This document shows, in pieces, positions 17,850 to 25,098 of a stretch of DNA of 64,000 bases (the first letter of the stretch is position 1; the number at the start of each line of letters is the position of its first letter). The stretch is from B1SED10-225 sp964501415 (GTDB lineage: Bacteria > Bacillota_I > Bacilli_A > Izemoplasmatales > Izemoplasmataceae). A program made the translations under genes and the position numbers. The stretch is from NCBI GenBank assembly GCA_964501415.1, contig CAZCSL010000001.1, positions 1-64,000 of the forward strand, written 5' to 3'. Below the pieces are notes generated by a model. That model worked only from the letters and a program-made list of their open reading frames with translations, was not told where the DNA came from and did not search any database.

Positions 17850-18752
17850 ATGATTGACGTTAGTAAACTGACAAAAAACTATGAGCGTGTGCAAGCGTTA
17901 AAAGCCATTAGTTTCACCGTTTCAAAGGGTAGTTTTTTTGCTTTGTTAGGCCCCAATGGGGCGGGCAAGACCACCTGCATTGAAATTCTTTCTACGCTTA
18001 AACTGCCAAGTGGTGGCAGCGTCACGATCGATGGCAATGAACTGGGCAAAGGCGATCATGCCATCAGAGAAAAACTGGGCGTGGTCTTTCAAGAAAGCGT
18101 CTTGGATAAAATTTTGAGTGTACGTGAAAACTTGATGTTAAGAGGACGGCTTTACGACTTAAGCGCCGAGGAAATCAAAGAAAAAATCGAACACTTAAAA
18201 TCGTTCATCGACATTGAAAGTTTTTTAGACCAGCGTGTAGAGACCTTATCGGGCGGACAGCGCAGACGTGCTGATTTAGCCAGAGCGTTGCTTAATGACC
18301 CACAAATTCTTTTGCTTGATGAACCGACCACCGGCTTGGACCCACAAGCCAGAGAAAACTTGTGGCATCTCATCTTGAAACTTAAAGAAGAAACCAACAT
18401 GACGATCATCCTAACCACTCATTATATGGAAGAAGTCAATTTAGCCGATCACGTCATCATTCTCGATCAAGGCATGATTAAAGCCGAAGGTTCGGCTGAG
18501 GCTTTGCGTCACAAACACGCAGGCTATATTTTAAAATTCATCCCTAAAGATGAGCAAATTTTAAAACAACTAAAAGCGGATAATTTAACGATACGCAAAA
18601 ACTATAATACCTATCAAGTCGTCTTAAAAGATGGCTATCAAGGCATTGAACTGTTACAAAAACACAAAGATAACATGACCGATTTTGAAATCCTCAAAGG
18701 CACGATGGACGATGTCTTTTTAAATATCACCGGAAGGAGCTTGCGTGATTGA
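17850..18752 (+). CDS. ABC transporter ATP-binding protein (ABC-2 exporter type)
   Basis: 300 residues with Walker A GPNGAGKTT near residue 35, Q-loop, signature LSGGQRRR, Walker B ILLLDEPT and the H-loop TTH. The C-terminal extension after residue 230 is typical of CcmA/DrrA-like exporter ATPases. It overlaps the permease gene by eight bases, so the pair forms one transporter. The substrate cannot be told; the neighbouring cardiolipin synthase and DegV suggest lipids or lipophilic drugs as a guess. AAAGGAG precedes the ATG. Confidence 0.93.
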   Translation: MIDVSKLTKNYERVQALKAISFTVSKGSFFALLGPNGAGKTTCIEILSTLKLPSGGSVTIDGNELGKGDHAIREKLGVVFQESVLDKILSVRENLMLRGRLYDLSAEEIKEKIEHLKSFIDIESFLDQRVETLSGGQRRRADLARALLNDPQILLLDEPTTGLDPQARENLWHLILKLKEETNMTIILTTHYMEEVNLADHVIILDQGMIKAEGSAEALRHKHAGYILKFIPKDEQILKQLKADNLTIRKNYNTYQVVLKDGYQGIELLQKHKDNMTDFEILKGTMDDVFLNITGRSLRD

Positions 18753-19620
18753 TATGTTAGCGTTGATTAAAAGGCACATTAAGTGTTATCTTAGGGACCG
18801 CTGGGCGGTATTCTTTTCCTTTCTTTCGGTATTTATCATTTTGATGTTGTTTGTCTTCTTTTTAGGTTCATATTTTGATGATATTGGCCAACAAGCGGGC
18901 ATCGATGATAATCAGGCTTCCTATATTGTTTATGGTTGGGTGTTTTCTGGGCTTTTGATGGTCTCTTCTGTAACCGTGCCGCTTGGCTTTTTGGAACGCA
19001 TGGTCCAAGACCAAACCACCCGTTCGATGCATGATTTTCAGATCACGCCGCTAAAGCGCTATAAAATCGTCCTTTCTTACTTAGTGGCTGCGGTGATGAT
19101 CACTTTGTTTATGAACGCCATTAATCTTATCGTCGGTTTAATCATCATATACTTAAACTCAGGGTATATAGTACCTTTGCTAAATCTTTTTGGCGTCATT
19201 GCGATGATGGCTTTGATCGCCACGCTTTTTTCTGCAGCCTTTTTCTTTTTCCTATCGTTTTTCAAAAGCCAAAATGCCCATGCTACCTTTGCGACTTTGG
19301 TAGGGACCTTGATTGGCTTTTTAGGCGGATTATATGTACCTATTGGGGCCCTTTCTTCAACGATTCAAAACGTCTTGAATGCGCTGCCCTTTATGCAAGC
19401 CGCAGCCTTGATTAGACAAGTCTATATGGCCGAGGCCTTAGATATAGTCTTTGGACCTAACGAAGCTGCGCGTGCTAATTATACCAGTTTTTACGGCGTC
19501 GAATTAACGCTGTTTAATCAAGCGCTCTCAACGCAAACTTTACTGATTATACTCATCTCACTGACCATCGTCATTTTAAGTGCGGCAATCTGGCGGATGC
19601 GTCATTTAAAAATAGCTTAA
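18745..19620 (+). CDS. ABC-2 type transporter permease
   Basis: 291-residue integral membrane protein with six transmembrane segments in the ABC2_membrane arrangement: one near residue 25-45, then a cytosolic/elbow portion, then five between about 65 and 285. Start chosen as GTG at 18745, because GGAAGGA ends six bases before it; the alternative ATG at 18754 would be 15 bases away. Partner of the ATPase it overlaps. Confidence 0.88.
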   Translation: MIDMLALIKRHIKCYLRDRWAVFFSFLSVFIILMLFVFFLGSYFDDIGQQAGIDDNQASYIVYGWVFSGLLMVSSVTVPLGFLERMVQDQTTRSMHDFQITPLKRYKIVLSYLVAAVMITLFMNAINLIVGLIIIYLNSGYIVPLLNLFGVIAMMALIATLFSAAFFFFLSFFKSQNAHATFATLVGTLIGFLGGLYVPIGALSSTIQNVLNALPFMQAAALIRQVYMAEALDIVFGPNEAARANYTSFYGVELTLFNQALSTQTLLIILISLTIVILSAAIWRMRHLKIA

Positions 19621-19633
19621 AAGGAGAGTTTTT

Positions 19634-20161
19634 ATGTCCATTAAAGATGTTTCACAAATTTCTACAAAAAAAGGCGATAAGGGACAATCAAAAAACTACA
19701 GCAATGAACTGTTTTACAAAGATGAGCTGTTGTTTGAGACCCTTGGCACCATCGATGAATTAAGCGCAAACTTAGGGCTTACGTACCATCAAACCAAATA
19801 CCAACCGATCAAAACGATTCAAAAGACGCTTCAAGCAATCAATTCTTTAGTCGCGACCAATCCTAAGAAGGATGCGTATCAAAACCTAAGAAAAATTAGC
19901 GAAGATGATATTGCCTTTTTAGAAGACTTAGAAGCCAAGCTTTTGAAACAAAAAAGCATTAAGCCGGTTTTTCATCTACCCGGTAGCGATACGTCTTTTG
20001 AAAATGCGTATTTTGATTTATCCCGCACCATTGCAAGACGTGCTGAGCGCATGCTCGTACGGTTTACCCGCGCGCTTAAGCGCGATGATTTAGACCAACC
20101 GATGGCTTATTTAAATCGCTTGAGCGATCTATTGTTTTTAGCGGCCAGAAACTACCAATAA
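19634..20161 (+). CDS. PduO-type cob(I)alamin adenosyltransferase
   Basis: Transfers adenosine from ATP to cob(I)alamin to form adenosylcobalamin. The 175 residues align by eye with the PduO/MMAB family: KKGDKGQ in place of the usual TRTGDxG ATP loop, ETLGTIDELSANLGL, HLPGS, and the conserved RTIARRAERM helix with YLNRLSDLLF at the end. The first-loop change is worth noting. No other B12 gene is in the window; the Fe-S protein at 35020 belongs to a broad family with some cobalamin enzymes, but no link is shown. Confidence 0.82.
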   Translation: MSIKDVSQISTKKGDKGQSKNYSNELFYKDELLFETLGTIDELSANLGLTYHQTKYQPIKTIQKTLQAINSLVATNPKKDAYQNLRKISEDDIAFLEDLEAKLLKQKSIKPVFHLPGSDTSFENAYFDLSRTIARRAERMLVRFTRALKRDDLDQPMAYLNRLSDLLFLAARNYQ

Positions 20162-20176
20162 GAAAGGAAGATTAGT

Positions 20177-21040
20177 ATGTCTAAAATTGGTGTTATTACC
20201 GATACCAACGCCTGTTTGGATTATTTTAAACACGACTTTGACATTCCCATTTTACGCTCCATCATTCACCTCAACGAAGAGGAGTTTTTAGATCACGTCG
20301 AACTGAAAGCTGAAGCTTTTTATAAGCGCTTAAGAGACGATAAATCGATCACCCCAAGGACCTCACAACCCCCGACGATCAAAATGACAGAAACGTATCA
20401 AGCCATGAAAGAAAAAGGGTATCAAGATTTAATTGTCATTACCATTTCTTCACATATGTCGGGCATCCATTCTGCGGCCCAAGTCGCTGCCAAAGAAGTC
20501 AAAGGCGTAAATGTACACGTTTTTGATTCTAAAAGCGTGGCCTTCCCGCAAGCTAAAATGGCCTTAGAGGCAGCCGAGTTAGCCAAACAAGGCAAAGATG
20601 TCAAAACGATATTAAGTCATCTTGAATTCATCCGCGAAAACAACCATATGTATTTTGCGGTGGATACGCTTGCGTATTTAGTTAAAAACGGCCGTTTGAG
20701 CGGAGCTCAAGGCTTCTTAGGCTCAATGCTTAAAATCAAGCCCCTTTTGCATATCTCAAAAGAAGGCAAAGTAGAAGCGGTTGAAAAGATACGTACCTTT
20801 AAAAAGGCCGTCGATAGAGTGATTGAGATGCATTTAGAAGAAACTAAAGATAAAACCAATATCGAATCATTTATATGCCATGCACATAACGATGAGACAA
20901 AAAAATATATCGAAGAAAAACTCAAGGCCCACAACCCCAAGTTAAAATCGGTATTCTCCATGCCCCTAACCCCCGCTGTAGGGGCGCACGGTGGCCCTGG
21001 TGCGATCTCTTTGGGGTATTACGTTAAAAAGCCACTTTAA
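20177..21040 (+). CDS. DegV family protein, fatty-acid binding (paralogue 1)
   Basis: 287 residues with the DegV architecture: N-terminal DTNACLDY, the TSQPP ligand-binding loop near residue 60, TISSHMSG, FDSKSV, and NGRLSGAQGFLGS at about 177-189. In the FakAB system such proteins present exogenous fatty acids to FakA kinase. No FakA gene lies in the window. It sits in the nine-gene operon directly before a HAAS-like membrane protein, an association that recurs at 40740-42038. Which fatty acid it binds is unknown. Confidence 0.9.
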   Translation: MSKIGVITDTNACLDYFKHDFDIPILRSIIHLNEEEFLDHVELKAEAFYKRLRDDKSITPRTSQPPTIKMTETYQAMKEKGYQDLIVITISSHMSGIHSAAQVAAKEVKGVNVHVFDSKSVAFPQAKMALEAAELAKQGKDVKTILSHLEFIRENNHMYFAVDTLAYLVKNGRLSGAQGFLGSMLKIKPLLHISKEGKVEAVEKIRTFKKAVDRVIEMHLEETKDKTNIESFICHAHNDETKKYIEEKLKAHNPKLKSVFSMPLTPAVGAHGGPGAISLGYYVKKPL

Positions 21041-21050
21041 GGAGTCAAGC

Positions 21051-22166
21051 ATGTTAGAAACGTATTTAAAAAATGTTGAAAAGATTCTCAATACCTTTGA
21101 GATGGACACACACGATAAAAAGGCATACATACAAAAACTGCACCAACAAATCAACGAAAAAAAGCACGCCGGTTTATCTGAAGAAGCGATTTTAGCTGAC
21201 CTGAAAGAACCGCGCATCATACGTCAAGAATTAAGCATCGATTACATTCAAAAAATGCGTATTCCTTATATCAATCACCTCTTAAAGTTAATTCCTTTGG
21301 TGTTGTTAATCATCTATTTAGCGACCGGTTTTATCACGGGTTTATGGCATCCCGCGTGGCTGATTTTCTTGTTATGGCCCGTGTTGGTCGTCTTGCTTGA
21401 ATCGATCAATGATTATGATATCCATCCCTTAACTTCGGTATCGCCGCTAATTATTTTAACGGCGTTTTTGACCTTGGGTGTGGTTTTTGAACTTTGGCAT
21501 CCAGGATGGTCACTGCTTTTTTTGATGCCCTTTTTCCCGCTTTTAAATTCTAAAAAAGCCTTTCAAAAACCGTATCTTTTTTATGCGCTTATCTTTCCCA
21601 CGATTTTGATTCCAAGCTTCTTTTTCTTGCAATTCTTCTTAGGCCAAACCACCCCGTATTGGGCGCTTTTAGGCCTTAGTTTCTTGCCTCTTACGCTCAC
21701 CGCAAGCACCAAAAGGCATTACTTGGCGTTTGTTTTATTTATCTTAGGCATAGCAGTTTATATGAGCCTAAACTTAGTACTCGATACCCAAATGGGATTA
21801 TTCGCCCTTTTAAGCTTGCCGCTTTCTTTGTTTATCGCTCAGCCCAATCAAGCCAACTACCCTAATCTTTACCGCCCTACCACGATGGGTTTGTGTTTGC
21901 TAAGTGGTGCGCTTTATATTAGCCTTGGTCTCTTTTTAGAAGGCTTTTTATGGGCTTTTGTCGTCTTTATGCTGCCGTGGTTGTGGATACAAATATTAAG
22001 AGGCAACCTCAAGGATAAGCCAGTTTCTATTATCGCGACTTTGTTAAGCGTATCTTTACTGGCTTATTTAGGTGGGTTTTTGGGACACTTTGCCTGGGCT
22101 TGGTTGGTGTTGTTATTGATCCCCGTAACGCGCATCATTGAGGATATCTATGTCAAGAAGACTTAA
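21051..22166 (+). CDS. Polytopic membrane protein with HAAS-like N-terminus
   Basis: 371 residues. Residues 1-65 are a soluble helical domain resembling HAAS/DUF1700 (a long helix, then GLSEEAILADLKEP). The rest has about ten transmembrane segments with an internal motif repeat: GLWHPAWLIFLLWP and ELWHPGWSLLFLMP, then a degenerate HFAWAWLVLLLIP near the C-terminus. The start is the ATG at 21051, set by AAGGAG overlapping the DegV stop; in-frame starts further upstream would lie inside DegV. Function unknown; the neighbourhood suggests an envelope role. Confidence 0.7.
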   Translation: MLETYLKNVEKILNTFEMDTHDKKAYIQKLHQQINEKKHAGLSEEAILADLKEPRIIRQELSIDYIQKMRIPYINHLLKLIPLVLLIIYLATGFITGLWHPAWLIFLLWPVLVVLLESINDYDIHPLTSVSPLIILTAFLTLGVVFELWHPGWSLLFLMPFFPLLNSKKAFQKPYLFYALIFPTILIPSFFFLQFFLGQTTPYWALLGLSFLPLTLTASTKRHYLAFVLFILGIAVYMSLNLVLDTQMGLFALLSLPLSLFIAQPNQANYPNLYRPTTMGLCLLSGALYISLGLFLEGFLWAFVVFMLPWLWIQILRGNLKDKPVSIIATLLSVSLLAYLGGFLGHFAWAWLVLLLIPVTRIIEDIYVKKT

Positions 22167-22461
22167 ATTCTACCGTGCTATAATCATTATACTATTCATC
22201 GCGCTTTTTCAAATTATCCTCTTTACGCGATTAAGTGATATTCATTTTTTAGGTGCTCTGATGGGCCTTTTTGCCGCTTTGATTACGATAGCCTTAATGC
22301 TTTTGGTTTTAATGAGAAGCTTACAAGGGGTTAGGTATCTTAAGAGTCTAAAGGAAAAAGCCCCTTTAATCTTACTTGGAATCATCATCAATGCGGCTGT
22401 ACTTTATATCATGTTTGTGTTAACGTTTAACTATATTCATATTATCTGGCAACGTTTTTAG
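22150..22461 (+). CDS. Small three-helix membrane protein, unknown
   Basis: 103 residues from the ATG at 22150, preceded by TTGAGGA inside the previous gene. Three hydrophobic segments (about 9-28, 34-58, 78-100) separated by a basic loop. Overlaps the upstream membrane-protein gene by 17 bases, so coupled translation is likely. I do not recognise a family. Confidence 0.6.
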   Translation: MSRRLKFYRAIIIILFIALFQIILFTRLSDIHFLGALMGLFAALITIALMLLVLMRSLQGVRYLKSLKEKAPLILLGIIINAAVLYIMFVLTFNYIHIIWQRF

Positions 22462-22481
22462 TGTAAAAGAAAGGTGATACG

Positions 22482-22790
22482 ATGTTTGAATCAAAACTAA
22501 ACCGTGTGCAGCACTTGTTTAAAAATGGCCGTTTCACCCAGCACGTCTCCAAAGACTTTGAGCGCTTTGAACCGATAGAAGACCTCGATGTCACCTTAAA
22601 GATGTCTGAAAAAACATTGTGGCCTTTTCACGATAAAAAGACCGATCAGCTTGCCTTTGGTTTTAAAAGTGAAAAACAAGATAAGTTATACCTTATCTTG
22701 TTTTCGCCAATCGATTATTTTTTTGATGAAGATGCGGAGTTTGAGTGGTATGATGTGCATAAATACGGATTTTTAGACAAAGATAAATAA
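22482..22790 (+). CDS. Small hypothetical protein
   Basis: 102 residues, soluble, rich in Phe and Asp with strands near QLAFGFKSE and LYLILFSPIDYFF. No family recognised. It closes the operon; AAAGGTGAT precedes the ATG and a hairpin terminator starts within its stop region. Confidence 0.6.
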   Translation: MFESKLNRVQHLFKNGRFTQHVSKDFERFEPIEDLDVTLKMSEKTLWPFHDKKTDQLAFGFKSEKQDKLYLILFSPIDYFFDEDAEFEWYDVHKYGFLDKDK

Positions 22791-22812
22791 TACCTTAGCG
22801 GGTATTATTTTT
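22786..22812. terminator. Terminator closing the nine-gene operon
   Basis: AATAATACC/GGTATTATT stem with a T run on the plus side; probably also slows the convergent HD-GYP transcript. Confidence 0.8.
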
Positions 22813-22813
22813 T

Positions 22814-24832
22814 TTAGGATCTAAAAATATCTAACCCATCGCTTTTAATCATCTCAATGGCCCGTTCAACGACCAAAGGATGAAACTGTTTTTTCGATTC
22901 TTTTTTTAGTTCTGCCATGATGGCTTCATCGTTTTTGCGCTTTTGATAGGGCCAATCAAAAATCATCGTCCCGATGGCCTCACTGATGATTAAAATATGG
23001 GTGTCAATCATCATTTCAGATCCGTTTTTCTTCGCGGGATAGCCCTCACCATCAAATCGTTCATGGTGATCTTGAACCAAAGCCGCAATCATTTTAAGGT
23101 TTTCTGATTGCGCAATTAAATCCGCCCCAAGTTGCACGTGTTTTTTCATCGCCTCATATTCAGCCACGGTATAAACACCGGGTTTATTGACGAGATCCTC
23201 ATCGATACCTACCTTGCCAATATCATGGATGATGCCAGCCCAATACAGGTTTTGTTGGTGTTCAGTAGAAAGGTTCATACGCTTCGCTAGATTTAAAGCG
23301 ATATCGCCAACCGCCTTTGAATGGCGGTGCGTGACTTTATCATAAAGCGCGATGATACTCAAAAGCGAGTTGATAATATTGTTTTTGGTTTGTTCTTCTT
23401 CTAAGGTTAGAATTTCTGCTTCATAGAAGCTACTTAAAAGCACATGAATACTTTTAAAATAATCTAGTATTCTATCATCTAAACGTCTAGGACTATCCAT
23501 ACGGACATCAAAGCTCATGAAAATCACAAAGTCTTCTTTTAATTTAAGCGACATCCGCAACGATTCTTTAAAGAACTTAACTTTATCCAAATTTAAGTTT
23601 TGTTTTTTAAACCCTTTAACAAACTCTTTTTTATCGATTTTAAATATTCGGGGTTCATGCATTTCTGTGACCCAATCTTCAACGTCCTTTTCAATGGCAT
23701 TTAAGTAATCTTTATCGTGGCCCACGGTATCTAGAAAAACGATGTTTCCTTCCTTTATCATCATACAAGAACCATAATCAAAAACGTTAAACATATTGAA
23801 GATGATTCTAAATACGTTTGAAGCATGCAAATCATGGCGGTCATAATCCAGGTTCTTGATATCAGAAGATAGTCTCATCAAACCCTCAATTGAGGCAATC
23901 AATCTCGAAAGCCGCGTAGAAGTGACATTTAAGCGTCTGCGTTCTTCATCCAAGGAATGAAAGATAGCTTTCATCATAAATATGGACAATAAAATCAGGA
24001 CCATGAATAAATTGATGTCCATCATCAAGTAAAAATAAGAGACATCTTCTAAGCTGTAAGGGGGCGAGACCACAAACATACTCAAAAATATCGTCCCCGT
24101 CACGACAAAGCTTCTATAGGGCAAATACAAAGCCAGATAAAAGGCAAACGGTAAGTAGAAGAACTTATGGTGGTCATAATTGATCAGTGGGGATAAATCT
24201 GAAAAAATGGCGGCTGAGAACAGTATAAAGAAAAGATAAAAGACTGCCTCTTTGCGAACGATATCCGCGCGCAATGACCGCTTCTTATCATATTGAAAGG
24301 TGATGATGATGGAACAAGACACCACCAAAAACGAAAACAAATCGCCTAAGAACCAGACTAAAAAGCTCTCGGCAAACTCATCTATACTAATTAAGGATTG
24401 AAGGATTAAAAAGGCTTGTCCAACCAAAGAAGCCAAAGCGCTCATCATAATCGCGATGATAAAAAACAAACTGATATTTCTTGGCTTTAACAATCCCTTT
24501 ATTTCTAGGCGGTTTGCGATTAAATAGCCAAGTAGGATAACCAAAAAAGCCCCACTAGATTGTAAGAATGCTTGCGTTAAAGCCAAAGGTATATCATAGC
24601 CAATCACAAAGGACAACCCGAGGATATAGCCGATAAAAAGGCCCAACCAAACCGGTATAAACGCTTTTTGTTGGTAAATAAAAAACAAGGCAAACCCAAG
24701 CCCAATCGCGGGCCAAATAATACTGGCTTGTAGTTGCATCGCAAAACTATGACCTAGGGGTACAGAGAAAATCATAAAAAAACCGATTAACCAAAAGCTT
24801 AAGCTTTTAACATCAATCATCTCTTTAACCAT
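22814..24832 (-). CDS. Second membrane HD-GYP protein, altered active site
   Basis: About 672 residues: eight or so N-terminal transmembrane segments (MASE-like), a middle region, and a C-terminal HD-GYP domain. It keeps the first His, HDIGK, HH and GEGYP, but the metal-ligand Asp of the usual SDAxDAM motif is Glu (ISEAIGTM) and RPYR is replaced by WPYQ. Activity may therefore be changed or lost, making it a possible receptor. Layout mirrors the 10485-12506 protein, so the two are paralogues. I prefer ATG at 24832; a GTG at 24841 is in frame but AGGA is only two bases from it. No cyclic-di-GMP synthase is in the window. Confidence 0.83.
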   Translation of the reverse strand: MVKEMIDVKSLSFWLIGFFMIFSVPLGHSFAMQLQASIIWPAIGLGFALFFIYQQKAFIPVWLGLFIGYILGLSFVIGYDIPLALTQAFLQSSGAFLVILLGYLIANRLEIKGLLKPRNISLFFIIAIMMSALASLVGQAFLILQSLISIDEFAESFLVWFLGDLFSFLVVSCSIIITFQYDKKRSLRADIVRKEAVFYLFFILFSAAIFSDLSPLINYDHHKFFYLPFAFYLALYLPYRSFVVTGTIFLSMFVVSPPYSLEDVSYFYLMMDINLFMVLILLSIFMMKAIFHSLDEERRRLNVTSTRLSRLIASIEGLMRLSSDIKNLDYDRHDLHASNVFRIIFNMFNVFDYGSCMMIKEGNIVFLDTVGHDKDYLNAIEKDVEDWVTEMHEPRIFKIDKKEFVKGFKKQNLNLDKVKFFKESLRMSLKLKEDFVIFMSFDVRMDSPRRLDDRILDYFKSIHVLLSSFYEAEILTLEEEQTKNNIINSLLSIIALYDKVTHRHSKAVGDIALNLAKRMNLSTEHQQNLYWAGIIHDIGKVGIDEDLVNKPGVYTVAEYEAMKKHVQLGADLIAQSENLKMIAALVQDHHERFDGEGYPAKKNGSEMMIDTHILIISEAIGTMIFDWPYQKRKNDEAIMAELKKESKKQFHPLVVERAIEMIKSDGLDIFRS

Positions 24833-24843
24833 CTTTAACACAT

Positions 24844-25068
24844 CCTACTCATACCTTTATCATACCATGGGATGCGTATTTCGAAAAACTTTTCTTTTAG
24901 AGAAAACAAAGAAAATCAACCTAATAGGCATAGGATTTTAACACATCTATGCTTGTAGCTTATTTGATGGTTTAAACGTTTCGCGGTGATAAGGTTTATC
25001 ATCAGGTGTATAAATAGCCAAAAAGTGCTTTAATAAACGTACTTTTCTATATCAAATGCCGTTTCAAA
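24844..25068. promoter_or_regulatory. Divergent regulatory region with three inverted repeats
   Basis: Between the HD-GYP gene and the ABC pair. Inverted repeats: GCATAG/CTATGC at 24928-24952, the perfect dyad TGATAA-GGT-TTATCA at 24987-25001, and TATATCA/TGATATA at 25048-25075 overlapping the ABC -10. A TATGAT for the HD-GYP gene lies at 24859-24864 on the minus strand. No coding sequence is evident. Confidence 0.4.
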
Positions 25069-25077
25069 TGATATAAT
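25069..25077 (+). promoter_or_regulatory. Extended -10 of the fused ABC operon
   Basis: TGA-TATAAT 21 bp before the first ABC gene; the TGATATA half of an inverted repeat overlaps it, so a bound regulator would block the promoter. Confidence 0.5.
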
Positions 25078-25098
25078 ACAATTGAAAGAAGGGATACG

